DNA of 64,000 bases from Trichomonas vaginalis G3 (taxonomy: Eukaryota > Parabasalia > Trichomonadida > Trichomonadidae): assembly GCF_026262505.1 (NCBI RefSeq), contig NC_067204.1, forward strand, positions 20,553,300 to 20,617,299, given 5' to 3'. Both the position numbers and the translations under genes were made by a program. Shown here one piece after another: positions 46,996 to 57,542 of the stretch (positions are counted from its first letter, which is position 1; the number at the start of each line of letters is the position of its first letter). Under the pieces are notes generated by a model. It searched no databases. It was not told the origin of the DNA and saw only the letters and a program-made list of their open reading frames with translations.

Positions 46996-48515
46996 TCATT
47001 TAGCTCCATGACTCATTAAATACTGTTTGATACTTTGAGATTTGCAATGGGATGCAAAATTCATTACTGATTGACCTTGTTTTGTTTTTGCCTTGAGATT
47101 TGCACTTTTGTCAACGAGGTAACGAACAAGTTCTTCCGATTCTTCAGCAATTGCAACCATCAGAACAGTTGATCCGTCCGAAGGCATTTTGTAATTGATG
47201 TTCGCTCCATTATCAATAAGGAATTTGGCGATTGGATAATTACTGACGGCAACAACAAGAGGAGTCCTTCCAAAATTGTCAACGGCATCAATCTTTGCTC
47301 CTTTACTTAATAACAACTTTGCAGCATCAACAGAATTGTATGTTGCGCAGAAATGCAAAGCAGTCATTCCGTAAAAACTTGTTTTGTTGAAATCAGCACC
47401 ATGTTCAAGTAACAAATTCAAAATGTATGAGGAAGAATTAGTTGATGCCATCATAACAGGAGTAACACCTTGCTTCAAATTCTGACTATTCATATCTGAT
47501 CCCAGAGATATTAATTTCTCAATAACATCATTGCAATTATTTCCGCATGCGATGTGTAAAGCATTTTCTCCATCAGGATTCTTTTTATTGACATCAACAC
47601 CAAGACTTGCAAGTTTATTTACAAGTTCAATGTTATTATTTTCAGCGGCAATCATCAATGCGTTCCATCCTGTTCTATCAACAGTGTTTACATCAGCACC
47701 TTTGGAAAGCATTGGTTGTAATTGTGTTCTTTGCATAAAGAATAAACAAATAATTGGAAATTCCTGTAATAGCAAATTTGGTAATAATCAAAAGGAATAT
47801 GATATTGATCATATAACAATTTTCCATAATCAAGATTATGACTTATTGAAGCGGTTATATTACAATCAGTTCCAGGAGAAAATTTTGAAAGACATAAATG
47901 AATAATTTCGTCATTCCTTCCCATGAAGCTTTTGATTAAACAATTCCTTGTTATTTGTGCACCTTTCTCCAAAAGAAACTTGAAACACTTGACTGAACCA
48001 TATTGTGAGCACCATTCAAGAATGAATTGATTTTTATAAAATAGATTTTCATTAAATGTTCCTTTTGCATAATGTCCCTTGAATACTTCGATGTTGTCAT
48101 AAAGACATGAATGCATAACTGAATTGTTGCGATAAATATTCAAGATTTCATCGATAGTTTTTGGAATATATTCTTCTTGGATCATTGCAACTAAATTGAA
48201 TGTCTTCTTGACAAGAGCTTGGAACCTAGGACTTAAATCAAAGTTTGGTCCAAAAAATTTAAACTTGAATTTATCATGCAATTTAAGGAAGAGTGAGTAG
48301 TAAGAACGAAGGGCTCTAGCATTGTAATTAGATGCTTGAACAATCATTCTAATAATGGAATTAATATCAAGTTTTTTGGACTCAACAACGTTAACAATTT
48401 TTTCGAACAATTCGTCTGCTTGTTCTTCCTTTAACAAATAAATCTCTGTGATTAATTTGTCAAGCCATGCATATTGTGCGCAAAGTTCCTCATATAGAAG
48501 GGAATCAAAGGTCAT
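46996..48515 (-). pseudogene. DUF3447 ankyrin-repeat gene, frameshifted
   Basis: It starts at ATG 48515 (MTFDSLLYEELCAQYAWLDK) and keeps the DUF3447 head (SVMHSCLYDNIEVFKGHYAK, then FLLEKGAQITRNCLIKSF, GRNDEIIHLCLSKFSPG). The frame breaks near 47700: one base is missing in the CCAAAGGTGC region, and the ankyrin repeats continue in the next frame from about 47700 to 46996 (GADVNTVDRTGWNALMIAAE through KQYLMSHGAK, about six to seven repeats). Relative to the intact paralogue at 39537 the hinge before the first repeat is also shorter, so a small deletion may accompany the frameshift. Codon use is milder than in the other family members (more GC). A sequencing error in a single base would restore a plausible gene. 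Confidence 0.75.
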
Positions 48516-49084
48516 GATGCCTTTAAAAAATATGAAATTATAAACGAAAATTTTCAAATTTGTAAACGAAAATTTGCCACCGATTTCTTTACTGTAAGGA
48601 TGTTTATATATGAAATAGTAAATATTATCAATTTTCTCGGAGAAAATGAGAAATTATAAGTTAAATTTTGGAAAATTTTCGATATCTCATTTTTTTATAC
48701 CAACAATTGTATGATGTATGATTTGTTATGCATTGTAATGCAATATTTCAAATTTATTTAAAGCTAAACCTTCAATAAATTCATTGGAAAAAAAAACTTG
48801 AAAGTAAATTGCCGCAAGTCTTTGTTTTCATCTTAAATAGAATCAGTAAGCAAAATTATTAGAAATGATCATCAATTTTAATGTAGAATTACAAAATCAA
48901 ATTTAAAATGAGACTAATTAACTATGCACTTAAAGATTGATTGAACTCATATTAAACCATCTATTATCTATCATTATTAATGCTAAGATTCTTTTATATT
49001 GATTTCATATTATAATGGTGGCGGAATGTGATGTGACCGAATAAAAAAAAGCTCATTATAGTTAAGAGAGATAGATAAATAACT
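48516..49084. other. Intergenic, nothing recognised
   Basis: About 570 bp, AT-rich, no gene seen. Confidence 0.6.
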
Positions 49085-50347
49085 TTATTCTATAAGTTGT
49101 GGATACAGGATAGCCTTTTTCATTTCAAGTTGATAATCACGAAGCATATCAAATGCTTCACCAATCTTCATTGATGGATGAACTTTTTGCATACCATACA
49201 TAATTGAATTTCCGAATATTCTAGCATCTCCATCTCCGAAATGAGAAGATGCTGTTCTCAGTCTTCCAGAAATAGTATTAACACCATTCTTCTTAATGGA
49301 ATATCCTAGAAAACCAACTAAGTTAAGGCCATCTTCAAGAATCTTAAGATTTCCCCATGCATCTTTGAATTTTCCTTTATCGAGGTCAAACTGGCCAATT
49401 AAAGAAAGAGAGAATGGAATTCCTGGAACAGGAGCCAATTGACTTGATTTGTTACTTTGGCTTTGTGCAGCTTTGAGAGCAGCGAAATGTTCACCTTTAC
49501 TTACTCTTTCGTTGAAGTCTGCTCTCATTTTCCTCATTAATGTGTCTACTGTATCATCTTTAGTAACATTTGCAATGACTCTGATGTGGGAGAAGCAATT
49601 TGCAATATTAAAATCTGATTTGTTCAAGAATCTGCGAAGATTGATGCATGTGTTAAGCCCACACTTGTCAAACTTGTTATTGAATGCTGAAATTGCTAAA
49701 ACAACATTTGCCCAATAGTAATCAGTTAAATTCTTAACTTTTCCATTGAGTTTGTATGTCATAAGATCTTTAGTATCTGTATGTACTTCTGTCATTGTTG
49801 TGGTTGCTGAGTAATGAAGCTCAAATGGATTTTGTGGATTGATTCTTGTTAAATCTGAATCATTTCCGGCAAATGGCGGCATAAAGCCATTATAGTTCTT
49901 AATTTCCTTATCAAAGATATCATCTGATGATATAATAGATGTAGCTGATTGAGATTCGTTTCCATCTTGGTTCAAATAATCAAAAAGATTTCTCAAGAAC
50001 ATTCCATCGCATGCCAAGTGGTTAACATTGAGAACTACTGTATCTTTGTTGGCTCCGATGGATGCAAGAGCTAATTCTTTTGGTCTGGTGAAATTATTAT
50101 ACATATAATCGCATAGCTCAGGAAGACTCTTGTGATCATCTGGTAATTTATACACTGGAGTCTTTTCAAGAGTTTTATAAAGATATTTTCCGTCAGTTGC
50201 ATGATGTAATCCTGAAACAACTCTGTTCATCTTGATAATTGTTTTTTCGATGTCGTTTGGGTTCTTAAAGCTAAGAGCGAACTGAAGATATGCTTTACCT
50301 GATGTGAAAAGCTTTTCCCATCCAATTAGAGGCCTTTTGTTCAGCAT
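49085..50347 (-). CDS. HxxxDG acyltransferase (condensation/alcohol acetyltransferase-like)
   Basis: 420 residues from ATG 50347. The catalytic HxxxDG motif is present as NHLACDG (His-110, Asp-114, Gly-115), with the second CoA-fold half (from ~200) including YYWANVVLAISAFNNKF, LNTCINLRRFLN and IPFSLSLIGQFDL. This is the bilobal fold of chloramphenicol acetyltransferase, NRPS condensation domains, PapA and alcohol acetyltransferases, which move acyl groups from CoA or a carrier to OH or NH2 groups. The substrate is unknown. There is no NRPS partner nearby. Family members in protists are often of bacterial origin; this could be one. Initiator TCACTTTTCTTG lies 6 bp before the ATG. Confidence 0.8.
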   Translation of the reverse strand: MLNKRPLIGWEKLFTSGKAYLQFALSFKNPNDIEKTIIKMNRVVSGLHHATDGKYLYKTLEKTPVYKLPDDHKSLPELCDYMYNNFTRPKELALASIGANKDTVVLNVNHLACDGMFLRNLFDYLNQDGNESQSATSIISSDDIFDKEIKNYNGFMPPFAGNDSDLTRINPQNPFELHYSATTTMTEVHTDTKDLMTYKLNGKVKNLTDYYWANVVLAISAFNNKFDKCGLNTCINLRRFLNKSDFNIANCFSHIRVIANVTKDDTVDTLMRKMRADFNERVSKGEHFAALKAAQSQSNKSSQLAPVPGIPFSLSLIGQFDLDKGKFKDAWGNLKILEDGLNLVGFLGYSIKKNGVNTISGRLRTASSHFGDGDARIFGNSIMYGMQKVHPSMKIGEAFDMLRDYQLEMKKAILYPQLIE

Positions 50348-50353
50348 TTTGTT

Positions 50354-50365
50354 CAAGAAAAGTGA
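50354..50365 (-). promoter_or_regulatory. Host-type initiator of the acyltransferase gene
   Basis: TCACTTTTCTTG on the minus strand, 6 bp before ATG 50347. It overlaps the TTG that would otherwise extend the frame, and so decides for the ATG. Confidence 0.7.
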
Positions 50366-50906
50366 TTCTATCGTTAATTTTTCTAATCAATCTAGAATTG
50401 AATATTGTTTTGGTCATCATTTCTGAAGCATACGATATTCAATAGATTCGTGAATCATTAAGTGAAACATATCATCTCAAAGTGTTTTTAGTTAATAAAA
50501 TTCCGAATAAACTAAAGAAATTTTGTTGATCGTATGGAGAACTGATTTCATAAAGTTTTCAAAAATATTTTCCAGTTCTTATAAAAGAAGCATTGATGGC
50601 AAGCTCTGCTTATTTTCAACGGCCTTGAATTGTACTTCTTATTCCAAAACTCTTGCATTGAATAGGAAATTTGATTTTATCCTTTATCAATAAAAGCCAA
50701 TAATCAAACATTCATCTTACATATGTGTGTAGTTTCTATTTCTTCTTTTTATTCATTCTTTTATTGATATTATGAAGAAAATCTGAGATGATAATTCAAT
50801 TTTACTTTGAAAAATGATATGACTTTACATGTATTACATGTTACAGTAAGAAAAATTCAGAACCTTATCATGAGCAGATGGGTCTTACGGGTGTGAATTG
50901 TGTCAT
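50366..50906. other. Intergenic between divergent genes, nothing recognised
   Basis: About 540 bp, AT-rich. Confidence 0.6.
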
Positions 50907-51923
50907 ATGACTTCCGAAGACCCAAGAATAGTTCAATTTTATAATCTAATTCATGAAGAAGAGAAGAGTGGAATTATAGATAGAAAGGAGCATTTTGAAT
51001 ATGCGAATAATCAGCTTCCAAAAGGAGATAATTTGATAAGATTTTACCATTGGATTTTGTCTTTAGAAGTAGTACCATATCAGCGTGAGAAATGGGATTC
51101 TGTGATACAAGGACTAAGAAATAATTACGTAGAAATACTCAATCAGCATCTTGAATATGATGAAAATTTCCTTCATAAACCAATAGAAGAAGAAATGGAT
51201 TCAGAGATGTCAAAGTTGCTTCAAGAAGTTGATAATGATATGAAAAGGACAGTAAATTCATTTAGATCCTCATTAATTTCACATTTAGAAACTTCGGATT
51301 TAGAAATTCATACAAGAAGGATGGAAAGAATCTTAATCTTATTCGCAATTACAGAACCAGATCTAAACTACATTCAAGGACTTAATGAATTAATTTTACC
51401 AATTTATACAGTTTCTTATTATGCAGGAATGAAACTCAACTATGATGTCATAACAATTGAAGCCGTATCTATGAAATTACTATCCCAACTCTTGATTCGA
51501 AATGGTTTAATCGTAATTTATTCATCATTAGAAAATACTCGTCAGATATATCAATATTTCAATGTTATTAACAAAGCAATTGCAATGAATGATAAGGAAT
51601 TGTCATCATACTTTAACGAAATTGGAATTTTAAATCCGATGCATTATTGTTTCTCTTGGATCCTTACAATGTTTGCCCAAGTACTATGCTTTGATGATGT
51701 AATTCGTCTTTGGGATTATTTAGTAATATTAAATGAAAATATGGTTCATTTCCAATTCATGATGACTGCTGCAATTGTTTTATATAAGAAACGAAGTATA
51801 ATAGGTGTAAAAGCAGATAGAATTATTGGAACTCTTCATTCCATAAAAGATCTTCCTTATATTCCGATCCTTAGGATTGCAAACTCTCTTTACTCTTCTA
51901 TGTATAGAGATTTAACTCATTGA
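50907..51923 (+). CDS. TBC-domain Rab GTPase-activating protein
   Basis: 338 residues from ATG 50907. The TBC domain spans most of the protein. The arginine-finger motif is VDNDMKRT (Asp-111, Arg-114) and the glutamine-finger motif is YIQGLNEL (Tyr-155, Gln-157, Gly-158), both intact. Later conserved blocks include FSWILTMFAQVL and VIRLWDYL. These proteins stimulate GTP hydrolysis by Rab GTPases and so control vesicle traffic. The layout, with a long TBC, a short N-terminus and no other domain, resembles TBC1D13. The target Rab is unknown. Confidence 0.9.
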   Translation: MTSEDPRIVQFYNLIHEEEKSGIIDRKEHFEYANNQLPKGDNLIRFYHWILSLEVVPYQREKWDSVIQGLRNNYVEILNQHLEYDENFLHKPIEEEMDSEMSKLLQEVDNDMKRTVNSFRSSLISHLETSDLEIHTRRMERILILFAITEPDLNYIQGLNELILPIYTVSYYAGMKLNYDVITIEAVSMKLLSQLLIRNGLIVIYSSLENTRQIYQYFNVINKAIAMNDKELSSYFNEIGILNPMHYCFSWILTMFAQVLCFDDVIRLWDYLVILNENMVHFQFMMTAAIVLYKKRSIIGVKADRIIGTLHSIKDLPYIPILRIANSLYSSMYRDLTH

Positions 51924-52246
51924 ATAAAAATATTATGTTTGATTATTTGAAATTAATAATTTCATATTTTTATGAATCAGAAATTGCCCAAAAACTCTGT
52001 TTTTCTACTTATTAATGTATGTTTTCTTTTAATGTGTATCTGCATGATATATCTTTCAATGAATTTATAATAATATTCCTAGAATTCTGACAGAGAGATA
52101 TTTGAGTTGAATTCAAAAAATTCTGAAAGATAACGATTGTTTTGAAAAAATTGAATGTGAATTCATATCAAAAATAATTATTTTATAGGCAACAGAATAA
52201 TATGCATTTTTAACCAAAAATAATTTGATATGAATTCACACTCAAA
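51924..52246. other. Intergenic with a short inverted repeat
   Basis: TGTGAATTCATATCAAA at 52156-52172 is repeated inverted at 52224-52240, next to the left end of the following TTAA element. No gene. Confidence 0.6.
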
Positions 52247-54075
52247 TTAAGGCTTCTCTCCGATGTGAACTGATCCTCTCAATTTTTCCATGATCCTAAG
52301 GTACCAAACTCCTCATGCAGTCAGTTTCATGGGACATTACCTATAAGATATCATTGTTTGACCTTTGCAGATATTATAACAGAGGTTATTTTTAAAAAAA
52401 TCCTAAAATTAAAAGAATTTGAAATTATTCCGCATTTTCGTCTAAAACAAGTTTTTTTTAACTTTGGATAATATGATTCTACTATCCATGTGTTCATCAT
52501 TGCGCTTACTCCCACCTCTAAATTACATACATTTTATGTCGAAAAAGTAGATTTTGGTCTAAATTTTTTCGATTTTGTACGAGGTCTCCGAAGGGTGGTG
52601 AAGTGACTTTTTTAAAACTCTGATGCTATATTCATAATCCTTATTAATTGAATAAGCATAAACCACTCTTCTTTTTTCATTTTATGTGGAAAAACAGGAA
52701 ATATTTAAATCCAAATTTGAATTTGAGTAGGTGACAAAAGTGCATACTCTTAAACAACCGTCGGATTTCCGGGTGAAATCGTGACACACTTTCGTCTTTC
52801 GTAGGCAGTGGTGGTTGTTACAAAAGGTAACTTCGAATGTAGCGTGAAATCTGCAAAAAAAATTCTGAAATTTGAATGGAGAACACAAAAATTGAATAGT
52901 TTACGTCAATAAAAAAGAGAAAAATGAAGCCAATGTGTCTCGAACCTAGGACTTAGAGCAGCAATCACAATGTTTATCACATTACACTACATGCATCTCT
53001 CACCTCAGTGAATGAGATCAACTATATGATAACTTTTTCCCCATTATATTCTTGTGGAAAAGTGACAAATAGCAACTTTGACCCTCTCTCATTTGAATTT
53101 GAAAAAGAATGATTGTAAATGTTTTGATTGGAAGTGTAGTATGCAAATTTATGGTCAATCAAAAGTTTTTCACTTGATAATCTTCATAATTTAATTTGTT
53201 GATGAATTTTTGGATAAAAGGATTTCAATTAAGTATTTTCAGATGGAACACATGCTATTCTAAAAGAATTTAGTTTATCATCATGAAAAGATATACTGAT
53301 AAGAAAAAGTCTAAATTTGATTAAACTGATATAGGGATCGTTGCCTTTTCAAGTTGAATTTCTATTATGAAATTCATAAAAGCCTATAATATATGTTTTG
53401 GCAAATAATGTTTTTATATCAATTAAGAAAATCATAATAAAGTAAATTATAGCCTTCCTTATGCCAGATAGCTTATCATACGAAATAGGACATCACTATG
53501 TTCCTTATATTAGATTCGAAAATTATGAAGAAGATGTATTTGTATATCTAGATGATGCAAAAAATATTCGCATTACAGATTTTGAATCTCATTGCAGCAT
53601 TCAATTAGAAGATCATAGGCCAACTTTATTAGTATTTGAAAAATTTGAAATTTAATTTCAAGTAATTATACTTTTTATATTGAATAAATATTTGTTTGTA
53701 ACATTCTTTTAAATTGGTACTGTTTATTTTTTCGTCTATTCTTTTGAATCTAATTTTTAAAAATGTAGCGTCTTATTGGTTTCGGAATACAAAATAAATT
53801 AATAGGTTTGAATATATTCTCTAGGCATTTTCGTAATATACTGCTTGAGTTACATGCTTTCGGTCAAATTTTGGATAATGCAATTTATTCTTGAGCAAAA
53901 ACCGCGACTTCGGACCTCATACTCTGGAGTATTAATGCCCTACCAACAAGCATTTAAAAGAACCCAAGTTGTATTTTTTTGAAATTTTTTATTTTTGAGA
54001 TATCAAAATCCCCATCTCCAGAAAGAATGTGAAATGAAAGCCGATACAGACCGTTTGGTCGGAGAGAAGCCTTAA
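52247..54075. mobile_element. 1.83-kb TTAA-flanked TIR element
   Basis: Left end TTAAGGCTTCTCTCCGA (52247-52263) and right end TCGGAGAGAAGCCTTAA (54059-54075) are perfect inverted copies over 17 bp, including TTAA at both ends. The interior has no transposase-sized ORF. It holds a 64-codon frame (53461) and two tRNA-gene-like patterns. Probably a non-autonomous Kolobok- or piggyBac-type element. Confidence 0.75.
53461..53655 (+). CDS. Possible 64-residue protein inside the TTAA element
   Basis: Starts MPDSLSYEIGHHYVPYIRF and continues with FENYEEDVFVYLDDAKNIRI and a beta-rich, acidic remainder ending LLVFEKFEI. The composition looks more protein-like than chance AT-rich frames, with regular alternation of hydrophobic and polar residues. 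No homologue recognised; it could be a captured gene fragment or chance. Confidence 0.3.
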   Translation: MPDSLSYEIGHHYVPYIRFENYEEDVFVYLDDAKNIRITDFESHCSIQLEDHRPTLLVFEKFEI

Positions 54076-54244
54076 AGATTGAAACTGATGAATTCACAGC
54101 TATCTTATGAAGGCAATTTTTTCATAAGAACAATTGCAGAAGGTTATATTTGCACCTTATCTCTTTATTTTTAAAGTTTGGCAAGAGTTCCAAGTGTGAA
54201 TTCACAATTTATTTTTTGACTCTCAAATTTGAATCAATTCAAAC
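54076..54244. other. Short interval between two TTAA elements
   Basis: 170 bp. It contains GTGTGAATTCACA-type motifs related to the short repeat at 52156. Confidence 0.5.
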
Positions 54245-56527
54245 TTAAGGATACCCTTACATTGCGTAGTTAGAAAGAGAATATGATATTGTCATGATTG
54301 CTAAAGTTTTAGGCTCCAGAAATGAATATACATCAAACTGAAACAATTGATAAATTGAATGAACTTTTGAGAGGTTCTCAAATAAAAAAAATTATCTAAT
54401 TTTTTACAATATTACTATTATTTTATCCACATATGTATATATAGTAATTTGAGAAAACTTTTAGGAAAAAATAAGTTTAATAAAAATCTGAATTTTACTT
54501 GTTGTGGGATTGTTATTAATTGACACTCCAGACGTATTACTAATAGTTATGCGTATGCAATTAAAGTATTTCTGATGGACAAAATGTGAGATTTATATCA
54601 GATAATTCATTTCTATTATTAAGTTATTCATTTATGAGTTTGCACTTATTCGCACTAAATAAATAACTATTAAAAATTGTTTTAATTAATTGACACCATA
54701 TAATAGAGTGAATTTTGTTTGATCAAACAACAATAGATGATAGATATAAAGCCAAGAAACTTGCTATTAATATGCTCTACTTGCTATTTCAATGTAAGTA
54801 TGATATTTTCTAAATGTTTCGTTCAGATAACTTAGATATATTAGTCAAAATTTGAAATTTTAATAGCACATATATTAAAAATAATTATTATTCATAAAAG
54901 ATTAATGAAATAGTAAAAAAAATCAATCAAATTATAAAAATACAACATTTAGAAGAATTCTTATTATCCTTCAAAAAGTCAGTATTTCTGCTGTAATTTT
55001 CTACAACATTGTAGTTATTGCACTTTGTCTATGGATTTGTATATATGTTATATATAAATTATATATCTAAACTGCCCATAAGTGCAATTTTTATATAAAT
55101 TGTTTATTTCTTTAACAATTTCATATGAAATATGCTTTTCTAAGCGTATCAAAGCTGTGTTCTTAATGTGCATGGATATATCAAGAAAAATGTCGAAAAA
55201 AATGTGAATTCACAAATTCACTGAATTTTCACTGTTTTTTGAATTTTGCTACAGCACTAATATTAAATAATACTAAAATCTTCTGTCTTTGTAAAAGAAT
55301 AAATTCTGACAAAAAGTGCTCGTTTAAATTTAATGATCATCTGTATGACTAAGTGGTAAAAAGTGTTTATGACCAAAAAAGGGTTACATGCTTAGTCTAT
55401 TTTTCTGACAGGATACTCTAGATTTACATGATCTCTATTTCATATCTCCGTTTTTAGATTCTTCGACAGATTTTATGATAGAAAACCAAGATTAACAAAT
55501 TTCCGGCATGTTAATGAAGAAATCTGCAGCTACCCTCAATATTATTTCAATAATCAGTATCGTTTCTCGTACAATTTATTTTTTTCTCAATAATTTAACA
55601 AGAAATAACAATACACACTTGGTTTTACGTATAAAAGCTAAGTGTCGAACTTAATCAACTTTACTTACTTAGCAAATGAATATTTTTGTGGTTGCGAGTT
55701 CTGAATGCTGAAGTTTTAGATTTCTCTATAAATGATATCATTGCACTTACAATGTTGTTCCAGCCTATCGCATAAATCATAGAAAATCCAAAAAAAAAAA
55801 ATAATATAAAGAAAATTCATGTCATGAAGTTCAAAAAATACCGTGTAACATTAAAATTTGTTATGCATAATACATTTTAGCTATTATTGATTTTTTTTAA
55901 TTTTCGAGAAATTGAATGGTGAGTCCGATAGAGAAATTTTTAAAAATCCTAGTGCCTCATAGAAGTAATTTCCCTCGTCTCCCATACTTCCAAATGTATG
56001 CATATGACATAAACTTTTATGCATTACACAAGTGGCCAATAATATCTATAGAGTAAAAAATTAGAAATTTAATTTTTTTATATGATAGTTATATTTCAGA
56101 TTTGCGAGCGTAACTTTTTTCTCCATGGCATACTTGTTTTAAGAGCAAATGATCAAAATCGTCCTTCAATTATTGAAGGAGCTGATATCTTTTGAAAATT
56201 GAATTGAAAGGGTATTCAATTTTCAAATTTCCTCTCAATTTTGGAAACATATCAACTCTATGAATTAACAATTATGTGCCTTCACAGTTTATCAGTCATA
56301 TAAGATGCTTATAAAGAAAAAAGTTACGCTCGCAAAATATGTTTTTATATAGATTTCACATAAAATAATTATGTAATTTCTAAAAAGAATATTTTTGTTC
56401 TTGAATATTAAAGTGTATTGTAGTTTAAAAAGTTTTAAATATGTTGCTAAAATTTCAGGTTTATAGCTCATGTCTAGCATGACTTCTTCGTATGCGCAAA
56501 AAATCTGACACGTAAGGGTATCCTTAA
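54245..56527. mobile_element. 2.28-kb TTAA-flanked TIR element
   Basis: Left end TTAAGGATACCCTTAC (54245-54260) and right end GTAAGGGTATCCTTAA (56512-56527) are perfect inverted copies over 16 bp, with TTAA at both ends. No transposase ORF remains. A smaller inverted-repeat unit (56101-56336) is nested near its right end. The element stops 12 bp before the ATG of the downstream SDR gene. Confidence 0.75.
56101..56336. mobile_element. 236-bp inverted-repeat unit nested in the TTAA element
   Basis: TTTGCGAGCGTAACTTTTTT continues to 22 bp at 56101-56122 and is repeated exactly inverted at 56315-56336. No target duplication is obvious. MITE-like or a long hairpin. Confidence 0.65.
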
Positions 56528-56538
56528 TCATTTTTATT
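56528..56538 (+). promoter_or_regulatory. Host-type initiator of the SDR gene, abutting the transposon end
   Basis: TCATTTTTATT starts one base after the element's terminal TTAA and ends 1 bp before the ATG at 56540. Confidence 0.65.
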
Positions 56539-56539
56539 A

Positions 56540-57115
56540 ATGAGTGCATTGAACAAGATTCTCATTATTGGTGCAAGTGGAAGCTTCGGCAAGGTTGTTA
56601 CTAGCACAGCATTAGCACGTGCTCTTGATGTTACTTTATTCGTCAGACGTAAAAGTCGCCTTGGAAATTCTGGAAATGCAAAGGTTATTGAAGGTGATGC
56701 AACCGATTTGGCAGCTGTTGAAAAGGCTGTCAAGGGTCAGGATGTTGTTTATATTAATCTTGCTGGCGATTTGGAGAGAATGGGAAGAACAATTGTTAAA
56801 GCAATGAAGAATCAAGGCGTTAAACGTGTTGTTGCTATCAGCTCAATTGGTATTTATGATGATCCAGTCCCATCAATCCTTCATCCATATCGTGGCTTAG
56901 CAGATATCATAGAATCAAGTGGACTTGATTACACAATCCTTAGACCTAATTGGTTCACAAGCGCCAACGAGATAGATTATATTCTCACACCGAAAGGCCA
57001 GCCAGAAAGAGGAACATCCATTTCAAGAAAGAGCATTGCAGATTTTGTTGTGAAAATCTTCGAAAATCCAAGTGAATATATTGGTGAAAACTTGAATATT
57101 GCTAAGCCAAATTAA
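56540..57115 (+). CDS. Atypical short-chain dehydrogenase (NAD(P)-binding, NmrA/SDRa5-like)
   Basis: 191 residues, complete. The Rossmann nucleotide-binding motif is ILIIGASGSFGK (Gly-11, Gly-14, Gly-17). LFVRRKSRLG follows the second strand, where Arg favours NADP(H). DVVYINLAGDLERMG, KRVVAISSIGIYDD and DYTILRPNWFTS match the atypical SDR (NAD(P)H-binding, SDRa5/NmrA) pattern. The classical YxxxK is absent, which is normal in this branch. Likely a small redox or regulatory enzyme of the cytosol; the substrate is unknown. Close bacterial-type relatives make lateral acquisition possible. Confidence 0.85.
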   Translation: MSALNKILIIGASGSFGKVVTSTALARALDVTLFVRRKSRLGNSGNAKVIEGDATDLAAVEKAVKGQDVVYINLAGDLERMGRTIVKAMKNQGVKRVVAISSIGIYDDPVPSILHPYRGLADIIESSGLDYTILRPNWFTSANEIDYILTPKGQPERGTSISRKSIADFVVKIFENPSEYIGENLNIAKPN

Positions 57116-57530
57116 TATTTGTCAGGTTAGGAATAAAATATTTACTGATATCAATTTTTACATGAATTTTTTCCACTTATCTGAGTGAAATGAATAATAT
57201 TATGGAAAATTTTGTTAAATTATACTTAATTTTTCCAAAAATCGCTTTTAAAAGTTCAAATCTTCCTGAATTTTATTGATCATCAAATTTAGGATTTATA
57301 AGCAACAAATTTTGTTGTTTATAATGTGGTTGAACAGTGTAACGATCAAATTCCATATAATTCAATGATTGACCAGATTTTTCCAAATTTTTGACTGAAG
57401 ATTTTAATTGAATAGATATTCAAAATAACTCAAGTGTTAAAAAGATATATTCAAACAATATGATTGATTCCACAGTAAAAAAATTAGTGGAATTTTTTTC
57501 AAAAGACTTTGATTTTTCAATACCATTGAA
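57116..57530. other. Intergenic, nothing recognised
   Basis: AT-rich. It ends with an initiator-like TCATTTTTAA at 57531-57540, directly before the next ATG. Confidence 0.6.
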
Positions 57531-57542
57531 TCATTTTTAACA

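Noticed and set aside
53880..53950. tRNA gene
   Set aside because: B-box-like match only; acceptor and T stems do not pair, so listed as a low-interest finding instead.
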